Source: Budorcas taxicolor
Lineage: Eukaryota; Chordata; Mammalia; Artiodactyla; Bovidae
Reading direction: 5' to 3'
Length of the DNA stretch: 64,000 nt
NCBI RefSeq assembly: GCF_023091745.1
Contig: NC_068910.1
Location: 130,465,170-130,529,169, forward strand
Shown here: in pieces, positions 36,713 to 48,262 of the stretch
Layout: each line of letters begins with the position of its first letter
How positions within the stretch are numbered: position 1 is the stretch's first letter
Made by a program: the position numbers and the translations under genes
Notes under the pieces: model-generated
What the model saw: the letters and a program-made list of their open reading frames with translations, nothing else
Told to the model about the DNA's origin: nothing
The model's database searches: none

Positions 36713-38123
36713 TTAAAAATGTAAGGACTCTCATAAATCAATTAAAGGACAGCCAACTCAAAAACAAAAAGACTTGCACAGGTGCTTCACAAAATTTATC
36801 CAAGTGGCCAATAAATATATAAAAAATGAAGTTCAACATCACTAGTCATCAGGGAAAAAGCAAATTAAAAGCACAATGACGTGTCAAGATTCCAGGTACC
36901 AGAATGGCTAAAATCAAAAAGACCAATGATTTCAAGTAATAAACTGCCTTTAAAAACGTTCCAATAGCTGATTTCATGTAACCAGTAGAAAATTATCTAT
37001 GCCCAAGTGACAACTCAAATTCTCCACTTCTATCAGATTGGCCTTTAGCCAACCCTTACCCAAACTTTTATTCATTTGTGATTATCTTTTTTTCTCATGC
37101 CCAGCAATCTAACCTTTAGTCTTCAGGTATCTGTTCAAGTCCTACTCCTCCAGGAGCCTAGATCATTGACTACAGGTATATGTGTTTGCTTTATCTCTTC
37201 CAATATATTTTAAGACTTACCTTCCCTAGTGCATCAACTACAGTGCATATAGTTGTAAATATGGTAAAAGTCTGGGAAATATCTGAGGTCTCGTATGTGG
37301 ATATATGGGAACCGAGAGAGTAAAGAAGTAACAAAAACCCAACTATTCCTCCATAGTTCCTAAGAGCATTATTGCTCTGAGAGGATGTAGCTCAAGACAG
37401 AAGTTTAGCAATTTGGGGGTTGGATATTTTCATTACATACAATGTGTAGTGGGCAATGACACATGAAAGTATGGGGTAAGGGCAAAATACAACCAGTTAA
37501 AATAGGAAGCTCTGGACTATAACAGAAACTTAAATGCTAAAATACATAGAATACTTTTATGGATCCCGATGATTTCACAAAGAGATTTTAGTCATAATTA
37601 GAGTAAGTATCATCAATAAATCTTTTAAATGATATTAAAAATAGCTTTTTAAAATATTTTGGGTATCCTAGTAACCTCTGATGATCCAGTATTTTTTAAA
37701 TAAATAAACAAAAGGATTGAACAAAAAAATACCACAGTTCAATGACTGGCTAATCTTTGAAGACAGTGGCAATCTGGTGTGATATGACAAATTAATATAT
37801 GATATCTGAAACAAAGAACAATTAGCAAATGTGAGAGTTAAGTGTATATATAACTTATTACCAAAGTTAATAAATAACTGCCTTACTAAAACAGAACACC
37901 TTAAATTGGAATATTATTAAGTGAACCCATATTTACATTAATCTCCTAAAATCAGTGGTCAGCAAATACTGGCATATACCATCACTTCAGAAGTCCTTAA
38001 TGAAACAGAAGATCCAATTCATATGCTAGTCTCCAAAAGAGACATTAGCAGGGTTCAGTCTTTGCTACAAAAGTATATGTCATTAAAATATTAAGTTAAA
38101 AATCCAGAGAAATTTCAACATAC

Positions 38124-38248
38124 ATGAGCTTTATGATAAGGGTCGTTGTCTTTGATTCCTGGTAAATATCTACGCCTTCCCAAAATGGTCTGAACAAATC
38201 CATCTCTTTTACAGTTCTTCACGGTCTCTCTCATGAAATGACTAATCC
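38124..38248 (-). CDS. POLQ: POLQ coding exon (fingers)
   Basis: Acceptor '...ctttgtag' and donor gtatgt on the - strand. Two bases complete Gly, then 41 codons end in His at phase 0. The product includes FMRETVKNCKRDGFVQTIL and GRRRYLPGIKDNDPYHKAH, the conserved fingers segment of family-A polymerases (compare ...GYVxTxxGRRRYLP in bacterial Pol I). Confidence 0.97.
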
Positions 38249-38394
38249 CTACAAAGAAAATAAAGAAATAATTACAATCAACATCCATCCTTTATCTCAC
38301 TCACTAGTTTCAATACAGTGAAACATATCAAAACTTGACAATGATTAACACTAACATCACAGCATCAAAATTTTGCATGTAAACCTTTTCTTTT

Positions 38395-38590
38395 CACTTT
38401 TTCTTCCAGTTCTACTGAGAATTAACTGACATACACCATTGTGCAGCATGACAGCTTGCTTTACATGTATTTCAAAAAGTGCTTGCTTAGACGGCACATA
38501 TACATATACTGTGAAATGATTACCACAATAGGTTTAATTAACACTCATCATCTCATATAGCCTTTAAACTTAGAAACTAAAAGGACTTTA
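38395..38590 (-). mobile_element. Old L1 fragment, reverse
   Basis: 'ttctactgagaattaactga' and 'tgtgaaatgattaccacaat' resemble reversed L1M 3' sequence. Short and diverged. Confidence 0.5.
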
Positions 38591-38782
38591 GAAATGACTT
38601 TAATTTCTTTGTTTTTTAACCACCACCACCAACAAAAAATACAAAACTCTAGAATGACAGACCAAGTACTAAAACCTAGGTGGTTTTATTATAGGACCTT
38701 AAGACTATTCCATGCTACTTTTCACAAGGTTCTGTTCTTTGATCACATTAATCCTCTTTCACTCTGATTTTACAATTTCCAG

Positions 38783-39002
38783 GCTTGGGTTTCCCTAGTG
38801 GCTCAGACAGTAAAGAATCTGTGTGCAATGCAGGAAACCCAAGTTCAATTCCTGGGATGGGAAGAGCCCTTGGAGAAGGGAATGGCTACCCACTCCAGTA
38901 TTCTTGCCTGGAGAATCCCATGGACAGAGGAGCCTGGCAGGCTACAGTCCATGGGGTTGCAAAGAGCTGAACATGACCGAGCAACTTACACTTTCACTTT
39001 TC
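38783..39002 (+). mobile_element. Bov-tA SINE
   Basis: Head 'tgggtttccctagtggctca', body 'ggctacccactccagtattc', tail 'cttacactttcacttttcag'. Near full length. Confidence 0.93.
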
Positions 39003-39967
39003 AGACTTAATACATTCCAACAGCTCCTTGTTACCATCTATGCTACAATTCAAATAGGACCTAACTGAAACTAATGCATGAGTTATAACATTTCATTAGA
39101 AACATATACAATTCCTTAAAATTAAAAGACTATTCCCTATGCCAGAATTCATTCTTTGCTACATAGGTTCATTTTTAGGTCTTCAAATCCTTTTCTCCAG
39201 GTAGGCCAATCTCCCCGTTGCTCACTGAGCTAGAAAAGTTCTTCTCTTCTGAAATATTCTATTTCTATACTCTTTAAAATTCCTTCAGTTATAGAGAATG
39301 CCAGTCTACCTTAATTCTCATGTGCTCTTTCTGCTTTCTCTCAGCTCTGCTCATCCTAAGTAATAAACACTAATGCTTCCCAATTAAAACCCCTCTTTTA
39401 AAGATCTCTGTTGTGTGGGTAGCACAGACTGTGGCTGACAGGAAGGTGAGAAAACCCATCAAGTGAAGATGTTGGTGGTATCTGACCACTAGCATAGCAA
39501 TTTCAGAAAGCAATCAGGTTCTCATCTTCTTCTCTAGAAGAATTACTGTGATACAGCTGAAAGAGCAAAGAAAAGGATGAGATTTAAAAGACTGCACCTC
39601 TACGAATTCTTTTACCTGACTCCTGCAGGAGGTCTTCAAATATTCAGACTGCAAGAACTACTTTAAAAAGCAATGAATGCTGAGGTATATACAATAAGCA
39701 CTTTAATAAATGTATATACCTTTGCAAAACCACTACAAGATACAAAACATTTTAACCAACTTCACAGCCAGCTCCCCATTATCAGCCTCAAACACTCATG
39801 GACCTACTTTAATACACCTTATCTTTTTCATGTTTTTAAATTTCATAAAAATTGAATTTCACTGTATGTTCTCACTTAAGTCTGCCTTCTCTTGCTAAGT
39901 AGCATTCCACTACAGAGACATACCAAAATTTGCTTATCCATAATCCTGCTGACAGATAATTTGTTCC

Positions 39968-40345
39968 TGTTAAAATGGAGACAGTAGGCTCAAAATGAAG
40001 TCACTTAGGCTAAACCCTATGTCATCAAACCAAGACTTAATACCTAACCTGACTGCAGTCTCAATACCCCCAGAAGTAAAATCTTTAACCATTCAATCTG
40101 GAATTACATGGTCAGCTTTAGTGAAGTTATCTGTCCAATAGGCCCTTAGGAGGGTGACCTTGCCTGAAACAATATTACATTCTTTGCCAATAATTTCCTT
40201 CATCTGCCCACCCCATTTCTACCTTTAAAAAACTTTTTTACAACTCAGTGAAGTTCCTTTTTATTGCTAGATGGGATGTTGCTCAATTCATGAATCATGG
40301 AATAAAACCAATTTGATCTTTAAATTTACTCAGTTGTTAAAGAGA
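39968..40345 (+). mobile_element. Old LTR, family not assigned
   Basis: It starts 'tgttaaaatggagacagtag' and has, near its end, 'ctagatgggatgttgctcaa' and 'ggaataaaaccaatttgatc' (with an AATAAA), in the layout of an endogenous retrovirus LTR. No internal retroviral genes are next to it. Confidence 0.5.
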
Positions 40346-41044
40346 AATGAAGTAATAGATACAGAGAACAAACAGGTTGTTGCCCGGGATGGGGTTGGGG
40401 GGAGAATGGGGAGGAGAGAAACAGGTGTAGGAGATTAAGAGGCACAAACGTTCAGTTACAAGATACAAGTATGAAATGTTATTGAATTAAATAATTCAAT
40501 AATTAGTTATTGAATACAGTCAATACCTATTTAATATCTTTGCATGGTGATAGATGGGCAACTAGAATTATCATGGTGACCATTCAAAATGTGTAGAACT
40601 ATCAAATCACTGCTGTATACCAGGAACTAACATAGTTTGTAGGTCAATTATATTTCAAAAACCAACTCATAGAAAAAGAGATTTAGATTTATGGCTATAA
40701 GAGGTGGGAAGTAGGAGAAGGAACAGGTGAAGGTGGTCAAAGATGGAAACATCCAGTTATAAATAAATACTAGGAATGAAATGTACAACACAATAAAGCT
40801 AATTAATACTGCAGAATGTTATATATGAAAACTGTTAAGAGAGCAAATACTGAGATTGTTACCACAAGGAGAAAATCTTTGCTTCTATTTCTGTAATGTC
40901 GTATCAATATGAAAAGACAGTTGCTCACTAAATCTATGCGGTAATCATTTCAGGATGTATTTAAATCAAATGATCATGCTGTACACATTAAATTTATAAA
41001 GTGCTGTGTATCAATTACAGCTCAATAAAACTGAGGAAATTTTA
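40346..41044 (+). mobile_element. Old L1 3' ends
   Basis: 'aatagatacagagaacaaac' begins, and 'tatcaattacagctcaataa' ends, an L1M-type 3' UTR. Repeated internal motifs ('agttacaagatacaagtatg', 'agttataaataaatactagg') suggest two related L1 ends or an internal duplication. Confidence 0.55.
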
Positions 41045-42417
41045 ATTTATTCACTTGGATTTTTGTTGTTTAACATTTCCAGTCTTTGGCTGTTATAAAT
41101 AAAACTTCTATAACATTCACATACAAGTCTTTCCTAGGACGTATGTTTTCATTTTTCTTGAGAAAATATCCAATAGTAGAACTGCAGAATCATACAGTTA
41201 AAGGTATGTTTAACTTCAAATGAAAGAGCCTTACTGTTTTCCAAAGTGATTGTACCATTTTACAACCAGTCAGCAATGTAAAAGAGACACAATTTTAAAA
41301 AATGTTAGCACTCTAATGTTTCTGTAATAGTATCTCTTTGTGGTTTTAATTTGTTTTTCCCTGAAGACTAATGATGATAACACTTGATGTAGTTATTAAA
41401 ATATTTTTTTGTGTGAAGTGTATGTTCAAATCTTTCAAACTTTATTTTATGCATTATTTACCTTCTTAGTTGTCAGATTTCTTTATATATTCTGACACCA
41501 GTCCTCTGTTAGATAATATGAACTGTAAATATTTCCTCTCAGTCCATCACCTGCCTTGTATTTTCTTAATGGTACCTTTTATCAGTATTTATGTTTTATT
41601 GTTAATTCAGTACTATCATTACCTAAGAAACTGGTGTCTACCTCAATGTCCACAAAGCTCCTCTCCCTGTCCTATCAAGTTAATTTTTGAATACAATATG
41701 AGACAAAAGTAGAAGTTCATCTTTTTTCCATACTGGTATCCAGCTGTTCTAGCACTTGTTTGACAATACCATCTTTCCTCCATTGAATTAACCACAGCAA
41801 CTCTGCTGAAAATCAATTCACCGTGTACACATAGACATATTTCTGGATACTCTTGTGTTTCGTTGTTCCCTAAAACTACCCTGAAGCCAATTCTTGATTA
41901 CTGTTGTTTAAAATAAATTTTGAAACCAAGGAGAGTAAGAACTCAACACTGTACCTTTCCCTGCCAAACTTATTCTAGTTATTCCAGACCCTCTGAATTT
42001 CCATGTAAGTTTGGAATCAGCTTCTCAAATTCGACACAAAGTCTAATGATATTTGACTAGGAATGCACTGAATCTATACAAAAATTTACAGAACTGTCAT
42101 CATAACAATATGGTGCCTTCTAGTAAACTAACATGGTAAACCTCACATTTACTTAAGTATTCTTCAATTTCTCTCAAACCCCAAAGGATTACTTTTGGGT
42201 TCTCAATAAACTCTTGCACATACTCTATTATTATATCCTAAGTATTTCATGTTTTTGATGTTGCTGTAAATGGTTTTATTTTTACTTCATTCACTGTTTA
42301 TTGATAGTATACAAAAATAACTTCCTGTGCTAAACTTAGTTATTTGTTCTAGTAGTTGCTTTTGTAGAATTCACATTCTTTTCTATGTACAAGATAATGT
42401 CAAGTGAATAAGGCTTC

Positions 42418-42612
42418 TTTTTGGGGACTGGGGACAGAGTTGATTACAAAGGGACATAAAAGAGCTTTTTGAGATGACGGGGGAATGACTCTGTATCTTA
42501 GTTGTAGCATCGATTACATGACTGTGAGCATCTATCAAAATTCATAGAACTCAAAATTCAGAGGTGAATTTTACTGTATACAAATTACCTCAATATACTG
42601 CTAAAAGAAGAG
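42418..42612 (+). mobile_element. L1M 3' end fragment
   Basis: 'aaaattcatagaactcaaaa' and 'tactgtatacaaattacctc' followed by 'aatatactgctaaaag' match L1M 3' UTR ends. Confidence 0.55.
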
Positions 42613-42658
42613 AGAATTTAAAATGATGATATTCAAACTGCTCTATAAAAGCAGTTGT

Positions 42659-43490
42659 TCTGTCTTCAGTTCAGTCGCTCAGTCGTGTCCAACTCTTTGA
42701 GACCCCATAAATCGCAGCCTCCCTGTCCATCACCAGGCCTCCTTGTCCATCACCATCTCCCAGAGTTCACTCAGACTCACGTCCGTCGAGTCCGTGATGC
42801 CATCCAGCCATCTCATCCTCGGATGTCCCCTTCTCCTCCTGCCCCCAATCCCTCCCAGCATCAGTCTTCTCCAATGAGTCAGCTCTTCGCATGAGGTGGC
42901 CAAAGTGCCGGAGCTTCAGCTTTAGCATCATTCCTTCCAAAGAAATCCCAGGGTTGATCTCCTTCAGAATGGATTGGTTGGATCTCCTTGCAATCCAAGG
43001 GACTCTCAAGAGTCTTCTCCAACACCACAGTTCAAAAGCATCAATTCTTCGGTGCTCAGCCTTCTTCACAGTCCAACTCTCACATCCATACATGACCACA
43101 GGAAAATCCATAGCCTTGACTAGATGGACCTTAGTCGGCAAAGTAATGTCTCTGCTTTTGAATATACTATCTAGGTTGGTCATAACTTTTCTTCCAAGGA
43201 ATAAGCGTCTTTTAATTTCATGGCTGCAGTCACCATCTTCAGTGATATTGGAGCCCCCCAAAAATGAAGTCTGACACTGTTTCTACTGTTTCCCCATCTA
43301 TTTCCCATGAAGTGATGGGACCGGATGCCATGATCTTAGTTTTCTGAATGTTGAGCTTTAAGCCAACTTTTTCGCTCTCCTCTTTTACTTTCATCAAGAG
43401 GCTTTTTAGCTCCTCTTCACTTTCTGCCATAAGGGTGGTGTCATCTGCATATCTGAGGTTATTGATATTTCTCCCGGCAATCTCTGTCTT
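42659..43490 (-). mobile_element. BovB LINE with target-site duplication
   Basis: A reversed BovB (42667-43482) flanked by 'tctgtctt' at 42659-42666 and 43483-43490. The - strand translation keeps AESEEELKSLLMKVKEE and YGCESWTVKKAEHRRIDAF but is frameshifted. It is in the same sense as POLQ and 5'-truncated. Confidence 0.93.
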
Positions 43491-43522
43491 AGTTTATGGT
43501 ATTTTAATCAATGGTTTACTGT

Positions 43523-43745
43523 TTCAGTAGTAGCAGTAGTAGTAGTGTTAGTCGCTCAGTTGTGTCCGACTCTGCAACCCCATGGACTGTGGCCCGCCAG
43601 GCTCCTCTGTCCATGGGATTCTCCAGGCAAGAATATTGGAGTGGATTGCCATTCCTTCCTCCAGAGGATCTTCCCAACCCAGGGCTCGAACCCAGGTCTC
43701 CTGCGCTGCAGGGAGATTCTTTACTGTCTGAGCTACAGGGAAGAT
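43523..43745 (-). mobile_element. Bov-tA SINE with AGT microsatellite, reverse
   Basis: An 'agtagtagcagtagtagtag' stretch precedes 'gttagtcgctcagttgtgtc', the reversed SINE tail. The right end 'gtctgagctacagggaagat' is the reversed head. The trinucleotide run grew from the SINE tail. Confidence 0.9.
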
Positions 43746-44027
43746 CTTGAAGCATAGGACAATTCCTAGATTTTTAAGATTTCCACAGTGACACAGCAGT
43801 ATATATATCAACTGCATTTTGCTATTCCATTTCTGTCCCTACTTTTATGAAAAACTTACATCTTTGTAAATAATGATAAGTAAAGTTACCGATGTTTAAT
43901 TAATAATGCTTGATGAAAACTTCTGTCAATAGAAAATTCTATAATACAAGTTTTAAAAAATATAATATGGAAACAGAGTTGAGAAGAATAGTATCTAGAA
44001 GATAATTAACACTCAGTACTTCCTTAC

Positions 44028-44139
44028 CCGGGTATCTGGATTTGAAGGAGTCAATGTAGCAAGCAGCATCATTTTCTTTAATACCCATCTGCTCTCCCAA
44101 AGACTTAGCTCCCATTCCATAAATGATTCCATAGCAAAT
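44028..44139 (-). CDS. POLQ: POLQ coding exon (O-helix region)
   Basis: Acceptor '...gttcctttcag' and donor gtaagg on the - strand. It has 37 codons in phase 0 plus one base of Gly. The product starts ICYGIIYGMGAKSLGEQMG. With RQQAKQ from the preceding exon it forms motif B / the O-helix (RxxxKxxxYG) that binds the incoming dNTP. The rest (IKENDAACYIDSFKSRYP) leads to the next exon. Confidence 0.97.
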
Positions 44140-44383
44140 CTGAAAGGAACTCATCACACTCAGTACATAAATTACAGTTAAAAACCACATAAAATGCAAA
44201 CCTAAGAAGTTCATTAGGATAGAAATTTGGTAAATTTTTCATAGTAAGTCAAAGGAAGGACTAGATTTGCTTTGATGAGTTAGATCCATAGAAGCTGATA
44301 TCCAGTGAATGCCTCTTATGCCTTTTAGCAATACATTTTGAGGTGGGGAAGAAGAAAAGAAGGGGCAGAATATGAATGAGTAT

Positions 44384-44409
44384 GAGTGTGTGTGTGTGTC
44401 TGTGTGTGT
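44384..44409. repeat. (TG)n microsatellite
   Basis: 'gtgtgtgtgtgtctgtgtgt' within a GT run with one interruption, about 190 bases upstream (POLQ sense) of the acceptor at 44139. Confidence 0.85.
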
Positions 44410-44510
44410 TAAAAAAACAATGTTAGTGATTTAAAAGGGAAGATTTATTTTTGGCTATCATTTTTCCAGAAGTCTTCAAGGCAGCCTCCAAATCCTCATA
44501 ATACTTCATT

Positions 44511-45134
44511 AACTGCTGCTTATGGAGAAGGGAATGGCAACCCACTTTGGTATTCTTGCCTGGAGAATTTCATGGACAGAGGAGCCTAGTGGGCTACAGT
44601 CCCATGGAGTCAACTAACACTACTACTACTACTACTACTACTACTAGTACTAATACTACTACTGGCTTCCCTCAAGGCTTTTCTGACACCCGTACAGTGG
44701 GGACAAAGACATGTACTGTCGGAGAGAAGAGCCAATTCTGATTCCATGATGGATCTATTTGATTTTACCCTTTGTTTTTCATTACTTTTGTTACTATAAT
44801 CATACATAATAACCTGCCAGGGACATGTCCCTCTGCCTGAAGAAATTAATACATCCCCTCCCTAAAGGCCTGCCTCAGGGAACCTTGTTGCTCTGCTTGA
44901 AGATATTAATACATTCCCTCCTTGAGGCTGGCCATTCCTGGGGATATTTGCAAGATAATGGTCTTTACTTCAACTCCTCCTCTTCTCTGTTCTATAAAAG
45001 AACCTGGGATCCAGACCCCCACCAAGATGGTTATTTTGAGACATTAGTCTGCCATCTTCTAGGTCAACCAGCTTTCTGAATAAAATCATATTCATTACCT
45101 CAAAAAAAAAAAAAAAAAAAAAAACTGCTGCTTA
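44511..45134 (+). mobile_element. Retroposed SINE-(ACT)n-ERV/LTR-poly(A) composite
   Basis: 'aactgctgctta' lies at 44511-44522 and again at 45123-45134, just after a run of ~22 A. Between them, in order, are the 3' half of a Bov-tA-type SINE (44523-about 44612), an (ACT)n repeat (about 44613-44660), about 160 bases of unassigned, retrovirus 3'-end-like sequence, and an LTR with TATAAAA at 44993-44999 and AATAAA at 45079-45084. The A tail starts 18 bases after the hexamer. The matching flanks indicate that the whole ~600 bases was inserted in one L1-mediated event. It carries no viral gene. Confidence 0.75.
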
Positions 45135-45404
45135 AGGAAATGCCTAGAAGTCAGAAAAGAGAAGCGTTATAAACATTGCTCTCCTCACCTTTGAATAGGA
45201 CTACAAAAGCAGAAAGAATAGGTTATTAGGGTTCATAATAGGGAGGATGTCTTTGGAAATAAATATCTTCTTCATCTCACAGCCACCTGAAATCCCACAA
45301 TTGCAGAATTCATTTGGGTTAAACACAAACTCTTCAGAAAATTTTGAGAGTAGTGTAGGAAAATGGTCTAAACAGGTCAAAAAACAAACTAATTTAATAA
45401 TAAG

Positions 45405-45510
45405 TATTGCCTGGGTTCAAATCCTAGTTCCACTGTTTAAAAGAGGCCTTGCACAAGCTACCTCGTATCTCCATTTCTTCAAGTAGAGAATGAGGATAGT
45501 GCCAACTACA
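45405..45510 (+). repeat. MIR SINE (ancient)
   Basis: 'gcctgggttcaaatcctagt' followed by 'tccactgttt', 'cttgcacaagctacctcgta' and 'gagaatgaggatagt' is the MIR core order. Confidence 0.75.
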
Positions 45511-45707
45511 AATTGGTACTTGCCAAGTGCATTGCCAACAACTGAACAAGGGTGTTTGCCACCTGCCCCTATGGAAATTAAAGCCTGTGTTGCTACAGCT
45601 GTCAACATCCCTTGAGAGAGTTCAAGGTAGAGTGAGGCATTCTGTGCTCCAGCAAATCTGGTGGGACAGGTCTTTAGATAGTTAGATGTTTTTAGGAACA
45701 GACTTTA

Positions 45708-46084
45708 AGAATTGATGCTTCTGAACTGTGGTGTTGGAGAAGACTCTTGAGAGTCCCTTGGACTGCAAGGAGGTCCAACCAGTCCATCCTAAAGGAGATC
45801 AGTCCTGGGTGTTCATTGGAAGGACTGATGCTAAAGCTGACATTCCAACACTTTAGCCACCTCATGCAAAGAGGTGACTCATTGGAAAAGACCCTGATGC
45901 TGGGAGGGATTGGGGGCAGGAGGAGAAGGGAACGACAGAGGATGAGATGGCTGGATGGCATCACCAACTCGATGGATATGAGTTTGAGTGAACTCTAGGA
46001 GTTGGTGATGGACAGAGAGGCCTGGGAGGCTGCGATTCATGGGGTCGCAGAGTCGGACATGACTGAATGACTGAACTGAACTGA
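45708..46084 (+). mobile_element. BovB 3' tail
   Basis: It starts at 'gaattgatgcttctgaactg' and ends with 'ctgaactgaactgaa'. The translation is typical of the BovB C-terminus (SILKEISPGCSLEGLMLKL). 'actttaa' before and 'actttat' after may be a degraded target duplication. Confidence 0.92.
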
Positions 46085-46414
46085 ACTTTATGATCTCAAT
46101 CTTTGCATCTCCCCATATCTAGAAAAGCACTAAATCCCTTCATGGTGACATACCCTAGTAACTAGCAGAAAACCTTTTGTGTAAAATGAGTGCTTAACGG
46201 TATTGAACTCCACCTTCACCGAGAACTTACATATTGACATTCCTCCCACTACCTATTTGAAGCAGTCTCTCAGAGCTCTCTGAGGTGCCGCCTCCTGGGT
46301 GGCAGTCCTCATTTTGCCCCAAATAAAAACTTAACTCACAACTCTCCAAGTTGTGAATCTGTTTTTAGTTGACAATAGTAACACCTACATCAGGAGATTG
46401 TTAGGACTGTGCTA

Positions 46415-46530
46415 AGGAGCTTCAGTTGTGTCCAACTCTGCGATCCTATAGACATAGCCCACCAGGTCCCTCTCCGTAGGATTCTCCAGGCAAAAATACT
46501 GGAGTGGGTTGCCATGCCCTCCTCCAGGGT
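46415..46530 (-). mobile_element. Bov-tA-type SINE fragment, reverse
   Basis: 'cttcagttgtgtccaactct' and 'ctggagtgggttgccatgcc' are the reversed SINE body; the head is missing. Confidence 0.82.
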
Positions 46531-46667
46531 GTTAAGATTAGATGAGTTATTATACACATACGTTTAGGATACCATCTGACACAAAGCAAGTTCTGTATAA
46601 ATATTGGTAAATAAATTTAAAAAGAAAAATTGCGAAAAAAAGGATTATCAAAATTTCAGAATACTTT

Positions 46668-47110
46668 TTCTTTATTTTTTTTAATTTTATTTTTTTTTTT
46701 AATTTTTATTTTTACTTTATTTTACTTTACAATACTGTATTGGTTTTGCCATACCTTGACATGAATCCACCACGGGTGTACATGCGATCCCAAACATGAA
46801 CCCCCCTCCCACCTCCCTCCCCACAACATCCTTCTGGGTCATCCCCGTGCACCAGCCCCAAGCATGCTGTATCCTGCATCAGACATAGACTGGCGATTTG
46901 ATTCTTACATGATAGTATACATGTTTCAATGCCATTCTCCCAAATCATCCCACCCTCTCCCTCTCCCTCTGAGTCCAAAAGTCCGCTATACACATCTGTG
47001 TCTTTTTTGCTGTCTTGCATACAGGGTCATCATTGCCATCTTTCTAAATTCCATATATATGTGTTAGTATACTGTATTGGTGTTTTTCTTTCTGGCTTAC
47101 TTAGAATGGT
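46668..47110 (-). mobile_element. Artiodactyl L1 3' end, reverse
   Basis: A T-rich start (reversed A tail) is followed by 'tacaatactgtattggtttt', 'catgaatccaccacgggtgt' and 'ccctctccctctccctctga' (reversed G-rich tract). The same family as the copy at 23889-24509. Confidence 0.9.
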
Positions 47111-47309
47111 TTTATTCCCTCCTGTTTTCTTTTTAGTCTTTTTACACTTTCTAACTCAGATATCACTTAGATGATAACCTTGGCAATGCTGAGATCTGGA
47201 TTAGATGGTTGAGTGCCTGGTGATTCAAGAAAAAAAAAAATGCTATAGGATAAATACTATTAAATCATACAAGAACTTACTAAATAGAGGCAGCCATTTA
47301 GCATCAGTG

Positions 47310-47425
47310 TATGCATGTTTAGATAATGGAGTCAGAATGTCTAAGTTCTGGTATTCTAAACTTATCCTGGCTCTACCACTGATAGCTATGTTAAGCAAAC
47401 TACTATTAATAGCATAACTCCAGAA
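47310..47425 (+). repeat. MIR SINE fragment
   Basis: 'ggagtcagaatgtctaagtt' and 'cctggctctaccactgatag' are MIR core sequence, cut off by the BovB that follows. Confidence 0.65.
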
Positions 47426-47429
47426 AGAA

Positions 47430-48262
47430 TGAAGTGATGGAGCCAAAACAAAAACAACATCCAGTTGTGGATGTGACTGGTGATGGATGTAAAGTCCAAT
47501 GATGTAAAGAGCAATACTACATAGGAATCTGGAATGTTAGGTTCACGAATCAAGGTAAATTGGAAATGATCAAACAGGAGATGGAAAGAGTGAACATCGA
47601 CATTTTAGGAATCAGTGAACTAAAATGGACTTGAATGGGTGAATTTAACTCAGATGATCATTGTATCTACTACTGTGGACAAGAATCTCTTAGAAGAAAT
47701 GGACTACCCATCATAGTCAACAAAAGAGTCCGAAATGCAATACTTGGATGCAGTCTCAAAAACAGCAGAATGATCTGTTTGTTTCCAAGGTAAATCATTC
47801 AATATCACAGTAATCCAAGTCTATGCCCCAACCAGTTATGCTGAAGAAACTGAAGTTGAACAGTTCTATGAAGACCTACAAGACCTTCTAGAACTAACAC
47901 CCAAAAAAGATGTCCTTTTCATTATAGGGGACTGGAATGCAAAAGTAGGAAGTCAAGAAACACCTGGAGTAATGGGCAAATTTGGCCTTGGAGTACAGAA
48001 TAAAGCAGGTCAAAGGCTAATAGAGGTTTGCAAACAGAACTCACTGGTCATAGCAAATACCCTCTTCCAACAACACAAGACAAGACTCTACACATGGACA
48101 TCAACAGATGGTCAATAACAAAATCAGATTGATTATATTCTTTGCAGCCAAAGATGGAGAAGCTCTATACAGTCAGCAAAAACAAGACCCAGAGCTGACT
48201 AGAGCTTAGATCATGAACTCCTTATTGCCAAATTCAGACTGAAATTGAAAAAAGTAGGGAAA
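47430..48262 (+). mobile_element. BovB 5' part (endonuclease region), 3'-truncated
   Basis: It begins 'gatggagccaaaacaaaaac', the 5' part of BovB. The translation (with stops and shifts) reads IWNVRFTNQGKLEMIKQEME, GISELKW and GDWNAKVGSQETPG, the apurinic-type endonuclease domain. It stops near 48262, before the RT. Missing the 3' end is unusual for a LINE copy. Confidence 0.88.

Larger units (their letters stand above)
33480..36960 (+). mobile_element. Old L1M composite, host of several insertions
   Basis: L1 blocks appear at 33540-33835, 34070-34532, 35598-35882, 36093-36490 and 36713-36960. Examples are 'ggctaagaattttccaaaat' and 'gcaaatgcaattaaaaaatc'. Their order matches one + strand L1 interrupted by an hAT fragment, BovB and two Bov-tA SINEs. 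No intact ORF. Confidence 0.7.
31192..38123 (-). other. POLQ: POLQ intron (6.9 kb)
   Basis: It contains an MLT1-like LTR (about 32170-32580), a composite old L1 (33480-36960) with an hAT fragment, one BovB and two Bov-tA copies inside, and unassigned AT-rich sequence at 31192-32169, 32581-33479 and 36961-38123. Confidence 0.75.
39675..42415 (-). mobile_element. Old antisense L1, split by a 1.1-kb block
   Basis: Reversed L1 3' sequence runs to about 39967 ('caaaatttgcttatccataa') and resumes near 41045 ('ctttggctgttataaataaa', 'gagaaaatatccaatagtag'). In L1 these two pieces are nearly adjacent. The inserted block 39968-41044 holds an LTR and a + strand L1 end. Confidence 0.65.
38249..44027 (-). 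other. POLQ: POLQ intron (5.8 kb)
   Basis: It contains a reversed L1 scrap (38395-38590), a Bov-tA (38783), an old antisense L1 split by an inserted block (39675-42415), an L1 3' end (42418-42612), a BovB (42667-43482) and a Bov-tA with an AGT repeat (43523). The stretch 39010-39670 has nothing assignable. Confidence 0.75.

Noticed and set aside
44610..44665. Regularly spaced repeats suggesting an array
   Set aside because: It is an (ACT)n microsatellite without spacers, not CRISPR, which is not expected in a mammal.
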